Source: Burkholderiales bacterium
Lineage (GTDB): Bacteria > Pseudomonadota > Gammaproteobacteria > Burkholderiales > Burkholderiaceae_C
DNA: 64,000 nt
Direction: 5' to 3'
Assembly (NCBI GenBank): GCA_016219375.1
Contig: JACRNC010000005.1
Span: 1-64,000, forward strand
Under the pieces are notes generated by a model. That model made no database searches. It was not told the origin of the DNA and saw only the letters and a list, made by a program, of their open reading frames with translations. Of this stretch, positions 17,390 to 25,858 are shown one piece after another. Every line of letters begins with the position of its first letter. Positions within the stretch are counted from its first letter, which is position 1. Made by a program: the position numbers and the translations under genes.

Positions 17390-18355
17390 ATGGCGCCCAT
17401 CGACCCCACCCGGCCTGCACAGGCGGCGCGCGAGCCGCTGGCCGTGCCGTCCTTGTCCACCGTGCGCCGCGCGGTGGGCAGCCTCATCGTCTTCGGCGGC
17501 CTGGCCGCCGGCCTGTGGATGCTGGTGCAGCAGCTGGCCGCGGGCGGCGCGCCGCATCTGGAGCGCGCCTTTGCCGGCGGCATGGTGGCCGCGCTGGCCA
17601 CGGCGCTGGGCACCGTGCCCATCCTGCTGGCGCAGATGCCGTCGGACCGCACCCGCGACACCATGCTCGGCTTCGGTGCCGGCGTGATGCTGGCCGCCTG
17701 CGCGTTCTCGCTGGTCGTGCCGGGCCTGGATGCCGCGCGCGACCTGGGCATGAGCCGCTGGGGCGCGGCCGGCACGGTGAGCGTGTCCATCCTGCTGGGC
17801 GCGGCGCTGCTGATGGCGCTGGACCGCTGGCTGCCGCACGAGCACTTCATCAAGGGCGAGGAGGGCGGCCGGCGCCGCTTCGTCTCGCCCGACGAGACCG
17901 CCCGTGCCCGCGCGCTGCGCCGCACCTGGCTGTTCGTCTTTGCCATCACGCTGCACAACCTGCCCGAGGGCCTGGCCATCGGCGTGGCTGCGGCCGGCAC
18001 CGACCCGGTGGGCGCAGGCGCGCTGGCCACCGGCATCGCCATCCAGGACGTGCCCGAGGGCCTGGTCATCGCGCTGGCCCTGCGCGGCGCAGGCTACGGC
18101 CGCGGCCTGTCGGTCGGCCTGGGCGCGGTGTCGGGCTTCGTCGAGCCCATCGGCGCGGTCTTCGGCGCCGCGGTGATGGGCCTGTCGGCCGGCCTGCTGC
18201 CCTGGGGCCTCGGCTTTGCGGCCGGGGCGATGCTCTTCGTCATCAGCCACGAGATCATCCCGGAGTCGCACCGCCAGGGGCACGAGCGCTTCGCCACCGC
18301 CGGGCTGATGCTGGGCTTCGTGCTGATGATGCTGCTGGACACGGCGCTGGGCTGA
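17390..18355 (+). CDS. ZIP-family metal transporter (GufA/ZupT-like)
   Basis: A 321-residue inner-membrane protein with about eight helices. The metal-binding helices IV and V carry FAITLHNLPEGLAIG and IAIQDVPEGLVIAL, the ZIP signature with the second His replaced by Gln-Asp as in GufA-type members. A later FVISHEIIPESHRQGHERF motif closes the domain. Residues 1-25 are a polar lead before the first helix. ZIP proteins take up Zn2+, Fe2+ or Mn2+. Its position after manganese catalase makes Mn2+ supply attractive but unproven. A 14-base GC palindrome (18367-18380) follows the stop. Confidence 0.9.
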   Translation: MAPIDPTRPAQAAREPLAVPSLSTVRRAVGSLIVFGGLAAGLWMLVQQLAAGGAPHLERAFAGGMVAALATALGTVPILLAQMPSDRTRDTMLGFGAGVMLAACAFSLVVPGLDAARDLGMSRWGAAGTVSVSILLGAALLMALDRWLPHEHFIKGEEGGRRRFVSPDETARARALRRTWLFVFAITLHNLPEGLAIGVAAAGTDPVGAGALATGIAIQDVPEGLVIALALRGAGYGRGLSVGLGAVSGFVEPIGAVFGAAVMGLSAGLLPWGLGFAAGAMLFVISHEIIPESHRQGHERFATAGLMLGFVLMMLLDTALG

Positions 18356-18366
18356 GCCTGCGCCGG

Positions 18367-18380
18367 GCCCCGCGCGGGGC
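18367..18380. terminator. GC-rich palindrome after the ZIP gene
   Basis: GCCCCGCGCGGGGC, perfectly self-complementary, 11 bases after the stop codon. It lacks a T-tract, so it is at best a weak or Rho-assisted terminator. Confidence 0.35.
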
Positions 18381-18417
18381 GGATCAGCGCTGGTCCGAGG
18401 CTGATCCAACGCTGATG

Positions 18418-18448
18418 CCAACGCGGATGCATATGCGCCCAGCGTTGG
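18418..18448. promoter_or_regulatory. Inverted repeat upstream of the first sulfur operon
   Basis: CCAACGC (18418-18424) and GCGTTGG (18442-18448) form perfect seven-base arms around a 17-base spacer containing GCATATGC. It lies 65-95 bases before the monooxygenase start. The arrangement suits a LysR-type activator (CysB/Cbl/SsuR class), which is inferred. Confidence 0.35.
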
Positions 18449-18512
18449 CGGGCACAAGCTCAGGCGCAAAGCTTCGTTCGCATGAAGACGGCCGCCGGCA
18501 AGACTGCGGTGC

Positions 18513-19736
18513 ATGACGCATGCTGCCGCCCACGTCGCCGCTGTTACAGCCGCCCCCGCCCTTGAGCCGCCCACCGGCGCGGCGCTGCACACCCGCGTGG
18601 AGGCGCTGGCCCAGGCCCTGGCCGCAACGGCCGTGGAGCGCGACCGCGCCGGCGGCCATGCCGCGGCCGAGCGCGAGCTGATCAAGGCCAGCGGCCTGCT
18701 GGCCCTGTCCATCGAGCGCGAATGGGGCGGCTGGGGGGCGGATGCGCCCACCTGGCTGCGCGTGGTGCGCCGCCTGGCGGAGGTCGATTCGGCCCTGGCC
18801 CATGTCTTCGCCTTCCACCATCTGCAGCTGGCCACCGTGCGCCTCTATGGCACGGCCGAGCAGCAGCGGCGCCTGATTGCCGGCACGCTGGACAGCGGTG
18901 CCTTCTGGGGCAATGCGCTCAACCCGCTGGACCGGCGCACGCGGGCCACCCGCACGGCGGACGGCTGGCGGCTGGACGGCGTCAAGAGCTACTGCTCCGG
19001 CTCGGTCGGCTCCGATTGGCTCAGCGTCTCGGCCTGGCATGAGGACAGCGGCAGCCTGCTCATCGGCGTGCTGCCCACGCGCACCGCGGGCCTCACCGTG
19101 CAGGCCGACTGGGAGGCCTTCGGCCAGCGCCAGACCGACAGCGGCACGGTGCGCTTCGACGGCGTGCGGCTGCCCGATGCCGACGTGCTGGTCGCCCCCG
19201 GCAGCACACCCAGCGTGCGCGGCACCCTGCGCCCGCTGCTGGCCCAGTCGGTGCTGACCCAGCTCTACCTGGGCCTGGCCCGCGGCGCCTTCGATGCCGG
19301 CCGGCGCTTCGTGGTCGAGCAGGCCCAGCCCTGGTTCAGCGCCGGCGTGGCCCGCGCGGCCGACGACCCGCTGGTGCAGCACCGCTGGGGCGCCTGGTCC
19401 GTGGGCCTGCGGGCCGCCGAGCTGCTGGCCGAGGATGCCGCGGCGCAGCTGCAGCAGGCGCTGGACGCCGGCCCAGCCGTCACTGCCGCGCAGCGCGGCC
19501 AGGCGGCCGTCGCCACCGCGCAGGCCAAGGCCGCCGCCCACCGCATCGGCTTGGAGATCGCCAGCAACCTCTTCGAGACCACCGGCGCGCGCGCCACCAG
19601 CGAGCGCCTGGGCCTGGACCGCTACTGGCGCAACCTGCGCGTGCACACGCTGCACGACCCGCTGGACCAGAAGCTGCGCGACCTGGGCCGCCATGCGCTC
19701 GACGGCCGGCTGCCCGAGCCGTCGCCGTATTCCTGA
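18513..19736 (+). CDS. SfnC/DszC-like flavin-dependent monooxygenase
   Basis: A 407-residue protein of the acyl-CoA dehydrogenase fold, in the branch used for sulfur acquisition (DszC, SfnC, SfnB). Features: N-terminal helical domain, central beta domain (GWRLDGVKSYCSG, then VLPTRTAGLTVQADWEAFGQR), and C-terminal helical domain ending NLRVHTLHDPLDQK, the phrase typical of DszC/SfnC. Members use FMNH2 and O2 to oxidise thioethers or sulfoxides rather than dehydrogenating acyl-CoA. It starts the 18513-24938 operon, 11 bases before a DszA/SnaA-type partner, which suggests sequential S-oxidation and C-S cleavage. The substrate is unknown. Confidence 0.85.
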   Translation: MTHAAAHVAAVTAAPALEPPTGAALHTRVEALAQALAATAVERDRAGGHAAAERELIKASGLLALSIEREWGGWGADAPTWLRVVRRLAEVDSALAHVFAFHHLQLATVRLYGTAEQQRRLIAGTLDSGAFWGNALNPLDRRTRATRTADGWRLDGVKSYCSGSVGSDWLSVSAWHEDSGSLLIGVLPTRTAGLTVQADWEAFGQRQTDSGTVRFDGVRLPDADVLVAPGSTPSVRGTLRPLLAQSVLTQLYLGLARGAFDAGRRFVVEQAQPWFSAGVARAADDPLVQHRWGAWSVGLRAAELLAEDAAAQLQQALDAGPAVTAAQRGQAAVATAQAKAAAHRIGLEIASNLFETTGARATSERLGLDRYWRNLRVHTLHDPLDQKLRDLGRHALDGRLPEPSPYS

Positions 19737-19747
19737 GGACGGGCCGC

Positions 19748-21127
19748 ATGTCCCAGCGCATCCGCTTCAACGCGTTCCAGATGAACGCGGGCTCGCATCA
19801 GTCGCCCGGCCTGTGGCGCCATCCGCGTGACCGCTCGCACCGCTACACCGACCCGGCCCACTGGGTGGAGCTGGCCCGGCTGCTGGAGCGCGGCCGCTTC
19901 GACGGCGTCTTCATCGCCGACGTGCTGGGTGTCTACGACGTCTACGGCAGCTCGGTGGCCGCAGCGCTGCGCGGCGGCGTGCAGGTGCCGATCAACGACC
20001 CACTGGCTTTGGTGCCGCTGATGGCCCATGCCACCGAGCATTTGGGGTTCGGCGTCACCTGCGCAGTCACCGGCGAGCACCCGTATCCCTTCGCCCGGCG
20101 CCTGTCCACGCTGGACCACCTCAGCGGCGGGCGCGTGGGCTGGAACATCGTCACAGGCTACCTGGACAGTGCGGCGCGCAACTTCGGCCGCACGCAGCAG
20201 CTGGGGCATGACGAGCGCTACGACCTGGCCGACGAATACCTGGAGGTCGTCTACAAGCTCTGGGAGCACAGCTGGCAGGACGACGCCGTGCGCCGAGACC
20301 GCGAGGCTGGTGTCTATGTGGACCCGGACCGCGTGCGGCCCATCGCCCACCGCGGCTGCCACTACGACGTGCCGGGCATCCACTTGTGTGAGCCCTCGTC
20401 CCAGCGCACGCCGGTGCTCTACCAGGCCGGCACCTCGCCCCGCGGACTGCGATTTGCCGGTCAGCATGCCGAGTGCGTATTCGTCAGCGGCCCGGCCATT
20501 GCGGTGATCCGCCGCTATGTGGATGAGGTGCGCAGCGCCGTCGTGGCCGCGGGGCGCGCGGCCGAGGACGTGCTCATCTATGCCCAGGCCCTGGTCATCG
20601 TCGGCGAGACCGAGGCCGAGGCCCGCGCGCTGCATCAGGAGTTGCTGGACCACATCGACCCGCAGGCCGCGCTGGCCCTGCTGTCGGGATGGACGGGCGT
20701 GGACTTCAGCCGCACGCCGGCAGATGCGCCCATCGAGTACGTGGACACCCCCGCCGGCCGCACCGCGCTGGGCTCGTTCAGCGCGGCCGATCCGTCGCGG
20801 CGCTGGACGGTGGGCGAGGCCGCGCGCTTCATCGGTCTGGGCGGGCGCGGGCCGGTGCTGGTGGGCTCGCCGCAGCAGGTGGCCGACCAGATCGAGGAGT
20901 GGGCGGACGCCACCGGCATCGACGGCTTCAACCTGACCTACGCGCTGTCGCACGAGACGATGGAGCGCGTGGTCGAGCTGCTGGTGCCGGAACTGCAGCG
21001 CCGCGGCCGCTATGCCACCGACTACACGCCGGGCACGCTGCGCCACAAGCTGTTCCGGCGCGGGCCCCGCCTGCCTGCGAGCCACACCGCACGCACGCTG
21101 GCGCCCGGCGGGCCGGCGGCCGCCTGA
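19748..21127 (+). CDS. LLM-class flavin monooxygenase, DszA/SnaA/NtaA family
   Basis: A 459-residue TIM-barrel FMNH2-dependent monooxygenase. The start MSQRIRFNAFQMNAGSHQSPGLWRHPRDRS is typical of the NtaA/SnaA/DszA branch. Further family landmarks are RFDGVFIADVLGVYD, LSTLDHLSGGRVGWNIVTGY, GHDERYDLADEYLEVVYKLW, and GSPQQVADQIEEW near the C-terminus. DszA-type enzymes cleave C-S bonds of sulfones. It needs a flavin reductase such as SsuE (32907). Position just after the DszC-like gene and before sulfonate-type binding proteins points to use of an organic sulfur compound. Confidence 0.9.
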   Translation: MSQRIRFNAFQMNAGSHQSPGLWRHPRDRSHRYTDPAHWVELARLLERGRFDGVFIADVLGVYDVYGSSVAAALRGGVQVPINDPLALVPLMAHATEHLGFGVTCAVTGEHPYPFARRLSTLDHLSGGRVGWNIVTGYLDSAARNFGRTQQLGHDERYDLADEYLEVVYKLWEHSWQDDAVRRDREAGVYVDPDRVRPIAHRGCHYDVPGIHLCEPSSQRTPVLYQAGTSPRGLRFAGQHAECVFVSGPAIAVIRRYVDEVRSAVVAAGRAAEDVLIYAQALVIVGETEAEARALHQELLDHIDPQAALALLSGWTGVDFSRTPADAPIEYVDTPAGRTALGSFSAADPSRRWTVGEAARFIGLGGRGPVLVGSPQQVADQIEEWADATGIDGFNLTYALSHETMERVVELLVPELQRRGRYATDYTPGTLRHKLFRRGPRLPASHTARTLAPGGPAAA

Positions 21128-21193
21128 CCTCACTGTCGCGGCCCGCGACGGCCGCATCGATCAACGCATGCCTGACACAAGAGAAACGTAGAC

Positions 21194-22156
21194 ATGACCT
21201 TGCCAAGACGACAAGTGCTGGCCTTTGGTACAGCAATGGCTGCCTCGCTAGGCGCGGGCCTGACGCTGCCCGCGGACGCGGCCGAGCGCACGCTGCGCAT
21301 CGGCTACCAGAAGTTCAACACGCTCAACATCCTCAAGGGTGCCGGCCACCTGGAGGCCGCGCTCAAGCCGCTGGGCTGGTCGGTGCAGTGGTACGAGTTC
21401 GCCACCGGGCCGGTGCTGCTGGAGGCACTCAACGCCGGCTCCATCGACTTCGGCCATGCGGCCGACACGCCGGCGGTGTTCGCCCAGGCCGCGGGCGTGA
21501 AGGCCGTCTACCTGGCCGCTGAGCAGCCCTATCCCAAGGGCATCGCCATCCTCGTGGCGGCCGACTCGCCGATCAAGCGCGTGGCCGACCTCAAGGGCAA
21601 GCGCGTCGCCGTGGGCCGCGGTTGGAACGTGCAGTACCTGCTGGCCCGCGCGTTGGAGGAGGCGGGCCTGGACTTCGACGACATCCAACCCGCCTGGGTC
21701 AACAACGCCGCCGATGCACGCAGCGCCTTCCAGTCCGGCCGCGTCGATGCCGTGGGCCTGTGGGATCCCTTCCTGGCCGGCGAGCAGATCGCCTCCAATC
21801 CGCGCGTGTTGCGCGCCGGAGACGGGCTGTCCAACAACCGCACCTTCTACCTGGCCGCACCGGCATTTGTGGCGGCCAATGGCAACGTGCTGCGCACCGT
21901 CTTCGCTGAGTTGAAGAAGACCAACGACTGGGCCGATCGCAACCCGCAGGCGGTGGCCGATCTGCTGGCGCCGCAGCTGGGCGTGCCGCCGGCCGTGCTG
22001 AAGCTGGCCACCGAGCGGCGCCGCTACACCGCGGTACCGGTGGACGCCGGCATCGTGGCCGAGCAGCAGCGCATCGCCGACACCTTCTTTCGCCTCAAGC
22101 TCATCCCGCGCAGCCCGCGCGTGGTCGATGCCGTCTACCCGGAGACCCTGCTGTGA
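21194..22156 (+). CDS. Sulfonate ABC transporter substrate-binding protein
   Basis: A 320-residue periplasmic binding protein of the SsuA/NrtA/TauA type. Residues 1-29 form an export signal with PRRQ near the start and an Ala-Glu cleavage region. The mature protein begins RTLRIGYQKFNTLNILKG, with FGHAADTPAVFAQAAG and GRVDAVGLWDPFLAGEQ, all characteristic of SsuA. It would capture aliphatic sulfonates or related sulfur compounds for the permease/ATPase downstream. The next gene starts inside its stop codon (GTGA). Confidence 0.9.
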   Translation: MTLPRRQVLAFGTAMAASLGAGLTLPADAAERTLRIGYQKFNTLNILKGAGHLEAALKPLGWSVQWYEFATGPVLLEALNAGSIDFGHAADTPAVFAQAAGVKAVYLAAEQPYPKGIAILVAADSPIKRVADLKGKRVAVGRGWNVQYLLARALEEAGLDFDDIQPAWVNNAADARSAFQSGRVDAVGLWDPFLAGEQIASNPRVLRAGDGLSNNRTFYLAAPAFVAANGNVLRTVFAELKKTNDWADRNPQAVADLLAPQLGVPPAVLKLATERRRYTAVPVDAGIVAEQQRIADTFFRLKLIPRSPRVVDAVYPETLL

Positions 22157-23139
22157 TCCGCCGCCGTACCTTGCTGCAAGCCGCCGCCGCCACCACCACG
22201 CCCCTGGCTGCCCCGGCCATCGCACGCGCCCAGGAGCCGCTGCGCGAGCTGCGGCTGGACTACGCCTACTACTCGCCCACCAGCCTGGCGCTGCGCCGCT
22301 TCGGCTGGCTGGAGGAGGCCTTCAAGGCCGATGGCGTGCGCATCAAGTGGGTGCTCAGCGCCGGCAGCAACCGCGCGCTGGAGTACCTGGCGGGCAACAG
22401 CATCGACATCGGCTCCACCGCCGGCCTGGCCGCGCTGCTGGCCCGGGCCAACGGCAATCCCATCCGCACGCCCTACATCTATTCGCGCCCGGAGTGGACG
22501 GCGCTGGTGGTGCGCAAGGACTCGCCCATCCGCACGCTGGCCGACCTCAAGGGCCGCAAGGTGGCGGCCACCAAGGGCACCGACCCGTATCTCTTCCTGC
22601 TGCGCGCGCTGCACACCGTGGGCTTGAAGCGCGAGGACATCGAGCACGTGGCCCTGCAGCATGCCGACGGCCGCGCCGCGCTGGAGCAGGGCCGGGTGGA
22701 CGCCTGGGCCGGGCTGGATCCGCACATGGCCGCCAGCGAGCTGGATGCCGGCTCGCGGCTGCTCTACCGCAACGTGGCCTTCAACACCTACGGCTTCCTC
22801 AACGTGCGCGAGGACTTCCTCAAGCAGCAGCCCCAGGCCGTGGGCCGCGTCATCCAGCAGTACGAGCGCGCGCGGCTGTGGGTGCGGGCCAACGTGACCG
22901 AGGCGGCACGCATCCTGAGCGATGAGGCCAAGGTGTCGCTGCAGGTGGCCCTGCTGCAGCTCAAGCTGCGCACCGACCTGAGCAACCCGGCGCCGGGCGC
23001 GCAGCACATCGATGCCCTGCGCGCCGCCGCGCCCATCCTGAAGGACGAGCGCCTGGTGCGCCCGGACGTGGACCTGCCGCGCACCATCGACGCGCTGGTG
23101 GACACGCGCTTTGCCCAGCGCTGGCTGGCACGCGGGTGA
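22153..23139 (+). CDS. Second SsuA/TauA-family substrate-binding protein
   Basis: A 328-residue exported binding protein, GTG start overlapping the previous stop by four bases. Signal sequence RRRTLLQAAAATTTPLAAPAIARAQ. The core includes LDYAYYSPTSLALRRFGWLE, NSIDIGSTAGLAALLARANG, LADLKGRKVAATKGTDPYLF and GRVDAWAGLDPHMAA. It is clearly related to, but diverged from, the binding protein just upstream, so one permease/ATPase pair appears to be served by two receptors of different specificity (inferred). Confidence 0.88.
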   Translation: MIRRRTLLQAAAATTTPLAAPAIARAQEPLRELRLDYAYYSPTSLALRRFGWLEEAFKADGVRIKWVLSAGSNRALEYLAGNSIDIGSTAGLAALLARANGNPIRTPYIYSRPEWTALVVRKDSPIRTLADLKGRKVAATKGTDPYLFLLRALHTVGLKREDIEHVALQHADGRAALEQGRVDAWAGLDPHMAASELDAGSRLLYRNVAFNTYGFLNVREDFLKQQPQAVGRVIQQYERARLWVRANVTEAARILSDEAKVSLQVALLQLKLRTDLSNPAPGAQHIDALRAAAPILKDERLVRPDVDLPRTIDALVDTRFAQRWLARG

Positions 23140-23181
23140 GGGCGGCATGAGCGCTGACCGCCTGCATCCGTCACGCCCTGC

Positions 23182-24069
23182 ATGGCGACCGGCATGAGCG
23201 CGCTGCCCCGCATCGCGGATGCGGCGAGCCTGCGGGCGGGCGCCGCGCCGTCGTCTGCCCAGCCGTCGTCCGGGCCGGCTGCCGCCCGCCTGCGCGCCGC
23301 ATGGCCCGCGCTGGCCAGCCGCGCCACCGGGCTGTGGCTGCCGCTGGCGCTGCTGGCCCTGGCCGAGTTCGCCGCCCGCGCCGGCTGGGTGGTGCCGCAT
23401 CTCTTTCCGCCGCCCAGCAGCCTGTGGGCGACGGCGGCCGAGCTGCTGGACCACGGCCTGGCCGGCCATGTGGGCGCCAGCACCGCGCGCGTGGCCGCGG
23501 GCTTTGCAACGGGCGCCGTGCTGGCGCTGGCGCTCGGTGCCGCCGTGGGCCTGAGCCCGCGCATCGAGCGCCTGCTGGATCCGACGCTGCAGGCCCTGCG
23601 CGCCATCCCGTCTCTGGCCTGGGTGCCGCTGCTGCTGCTGTGGCTGGGCATCGACGAGGCGCCCAAGCTCACGCTGATCGCCATCGGCGCGTTCTTCCCG
23701 GTCTACATGGGTGTGGTCAGCGGATTCCGCGACGTGGACCGCAAGCTGGTCGAGGTGGCGCGCATGGCCGGCCTGGGCCCGCTGGCCCTGGTGCGGCGCG
23801 TGCTGCTGCCGGCGGCGCTGCCGTCGGTCTGGACGGGGCTGCGCAACGGCCTGGGCCTGGCCTGGATGTTCATGGTGGCCGCCGAGCTGATCGCCGCCAG
23901 CCGCGGCGTGGGCTACCTGCTGACCGACGGCCGCGAGACCGGCCGCGCCGACATCGTGCTGACCGCCATCGTGCTGCTGGCCCTGCTGGGCCAGGCCAGC
24001 GACGGCGCCATGCGCTGGGCCGGGCAGCGCCTGCTGCGCTGGCGCGACACCTACACGGGCGCCGCATGA
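23182..24069 (+). CDS. ssuC: Sulfonate-type ABC transporter permease
   Basis: A 295-residue inner-membrane permease of the SsuC/TauC class with about six helices after a 45-residue Ala-rich cytoplasmic lead. The lead includes an internal ATG at 23194, an equally possible start. The ATPase-coupling EAA-like loop reads VEVARMAGLGPLALVRRVLLPAALPSVWTGLR. It ends overlapping the ATPase start (ATGA). It works with the two binding proteins upstream and the ATPase downstream. Confidence 0.9.
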   Translation: MATGMSALPRIADAASLRAGAAPSSAQPSSGPAAARLRAAWPALASRATGLWLPLALLALAEFAARAGWVVPHLFPPPSSLWATAAELLDHGLAGHVGASTARVAAGFATGAVLALALGAAVGLSPRIERLLDPTLQALRAIPSLAWVPLLLLWLGIDEAPKLTLIAIGAFFPVYMGVVSGFRDVDRKLVEVARMAGLGPLALVRRVLLPAALPSVWTGLRNGLGLAWMFMVAAELIAASRGVGYLLTDGRETGRADIVLTAIVLLALLGQASDGAMRWAGQRLLRWRDTYTGAA

Positions 24070-24938
24070 GCGCCGCGCCCGCCCAGGCCAGCCCGGTGCT
24101 GGACGTGACCGTGCAGCGCAAGCGCTTCGCCGGGGCGGCCGGTGGAGGGTCGCCCGGCGCGGCGCGCACCGTGCTGGAGGACCTGCGCTTCAACGTGCAG
24201 CCCGGCGAGGTGGTCAGCCTGGTGGGCGCCAGCGGCTGTGGCAAGAGCACGCTGCTGCGCCTGGTGGCCGGGCTGGATGCCGACTACGACGGCCGGGTGC
24301 GGCTGCTCGGCCGACCGGTGCGCGGGCCTGCCGCCGAGGCCGGCTTCGTCTTCCAGGAACCGCGGCTCTTCCCGTGGCTGAGCGTGGCCGGCAACGTGGC
24401 CTTCGGCGCCTCGGGTGCGGCGGCCCGGCCCGATGTGCGCGCCCGCGGCCCGGCGGGGGTCGAGCCGTCACGGGCCCGCGCGCTGGAGCTGCTGGATCAG
24501 GTGGGCCTGGCGCACCTGGCCGATGCCTGGCCCAAGCAGCTCTCCGGCGGCCAGGCCCAGCGCGTGGCCCTGGCACGGGCCTGCTTCGGCCACCCGCGCC
24601 TGCTGCTGCTGGACGAGCCCTTCAGCGCGCTGGACGCCTTCACCCGCATCAAGCTGCAGGACCTGCTGCTGCAGCTGTGCCGCCGCAACGGCGCCAGCGC
24701 GCTGCTGGTGACGCACGACCTGGACGAGGCCGTGCGCCTGAGCGACCGCATCCTCGTGCTGCGTGCCGATCCCGGCCGCCTGGTGGCCGAGATCGTCGTC
24801 GGCCTGCCGCATCCGCGGGACGAGGACGACGCCGCCGTGGTGCAGATCCGCCGCCGCGTGCGCCAGGCGCTGCGCCGGGCGCAGGAGGACACGGCCGGCG
24901 CGCCGGCCGCTTCAGTGAGGGTGGTGAGGGCGCCGTGA
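24066..24938 (+). CDS. ssuB: Sulfonate-type ABC transporter ATP-binding protein
   Basis: A 290-residue ATPase. Start at 24066 overlaps the permease stop (ATGA). Walker A GASGCGKST, Q-loop FVFQEPRLFPW, signature [14 protein letters not shown], Walker B LLLLDEPFSALDA and switch VTHDLDEAV are all present. A 25-residue insertion rich in Ala/Arg/Pro follows the Q-loop. It is the last gene of the 18513-24938 operon, and energises uptake with the permease at 23182. Confidence 0.93.
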   Translation: MSAAPAQASPVLDVTVQRKRFAGAAGGGSPGAARTVLEDLRFNVQPGEVVSLVGASGCGKSTLLRLVAGLDADYDGRVRLLGRPVRGPAAEAGFVFQEPRLFPWLSVAGNVAFGASGAAARPDVRARGPAGVEPSRARALELLDQVGLAHLADAWPKQLSGGQAQRVALARACFGHPRLLLLDEPFSALDAFTRIKLQDLLLQLCRRNGASALLVTHDLDEAVRLSDRILVLRADPGRLVAEIVVGLPHPRDEDDAAVVQIRRRVRQALRRAQEDTAGAPAASVRVVRAP

Positions 24939-24945
24939 GCGCCGC

Positions 24946-25755
24946 CTACTCGCGGTAGTAGACGACCTGCGTGGTCGTGGCCAGCAGCTCGCCACTGGCG
25001 CTCCACAGCTCCGCGCTCTGGTCGAAGTAGCCGTTGCGGTAGGACAGGCCGCGCACGTCGGCCAGCACGTGGCCGCTGCCCTGCTGCGCCAGCAGTGCCG
25101 CGTCGGCATGGAAGTACGCCGTCAGGCTCACCGTGCCGATGGGCACCAGCGCGCGGCGGCGCAGGTAGATGCGCGGGAAGAACGCATCGCACAGCGCGGT
25201 CAGCGCCGGGAAGTCCAGCGGCCGCGGCGGCTCGTCGCGCAGCCACAGCCGGCTGCGCGCATGCGGCTGCTCCGCACCGTCCAGCGCGAGAGGCACGCCG
25301 CCCTCGACGAAGCGCATGTCATAGCGCTGCACCCAGGCCATGCGCGCGGCCGTGGGCGCGGGTGGGATCGCGTCGGCGGCCGGCACGCCGGCGGGCGGCT
25401 GCAGGTCGCAGGCCGACCAGGTGGCGCGGCGAACGGCCAGCACCGCGGTGGCCGTCAGCACCACGCCGCCCGGCTGCTCGATCTGCACCAGCCAGTGCTG
25501 GGTGGAGCGGTTGGTGCGCACCGGCCGCGCCTGCACGGTGAACGGCCCGTCGGCCAGCGCGGCGGCGTAGTTCACCGTCAGCGCCACCGGCTCGCCCTGG
25601 CGGGCCGGGTGCTGCAGCACCGCCTGCAGCGCCACCGCGGCAGTCGTGCCGCCGAAGGGGCCGATCATGTTGGCGTAGGCCGCGCTGGTGGCGCCGTCGA
25701 AGCGGTCGTCGCCGGCAGGCTGCAGGTGGAGGGCGGTGTCGAGCGGATGGGTCAT
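24946..25755 (-). CDS. Acyl-CoA thioesterase family protein (double hotdog)
   Basis: A 269-residue protein of the TesB-like thioesterase family: two hotdog halves, the first with NMIGPFGGTTAAVALQAVL and VNYAAALADGPFTVQARPVRTNRSTQHW, the second with FPRIYLRRRALVPIGTVSLTAYFH and LADVRGLSYRNGYFDQSAELWS. It would hydrolyse acyl-CoA thioesters in the cytoplasm; chain length is unknown. It is convergent with the ssuB end (seven bases apart) and divergent from the TetR gene, with an almost perfect operator between them. Confidence 0.85.
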   Translation of the reverse strand: MTHPLDTALHLQPAGDDRFDGATSAAYANMIGPFGGTTAAVALQAVLQHPARQGEPVALTVNYAAALADGPFTVQARPVRTNRSTQHWLVQIEQPGGVVLTATAVLAVRRATWSACDLQPPAGVPAADAIPPAPTAARMAWVQRYDMRFVEGGVPLALDGAEQPHARSRLWLRDEPPRPLDFPALTALCDAFFPRIYLRRRALVPIGTVSLTAYFHADAALLAQQGSGHVLADVRGLSYRNGYFDQSAELWSASGELLATTTQVVYYRE

Positions 25756-25781
25756 GGCGGGGGGGCGGTCGCGGCTTGCCG

Positions 25782-25807
25782 TTTGGGATAACGAACGTTA
25801 TCCTAAA
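25782..25807. promoter_or_regulatory. Near-perfect TetR-type operator
   Basis: Twelve-base arms TTTGGGATAACG (25782-25793) and CGTTATCCTAAA (25796-25807) pair with a single mismatch around a two-base spacer. The site sits 27 bases from the thioesterase start and 52 bases from the tetR start, well placed for control of both divergent genes. Confidence 0.8.
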
Positions 25808-25858
25808 AACCAGCCCGCCGCTGATCCCGGCAGCGGCCCCTGCTGCGAGCCCTCTGCC

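Noticed and set aside
18430-18512. A sigma-54 promoter before the SfnC/DszC-like gene
   Set aside because: A TTGGCGGGCACAAGCT stretch looks similar, but the GG-to-GC distance is wrong by one and the conserved -12 TTGC is absent.
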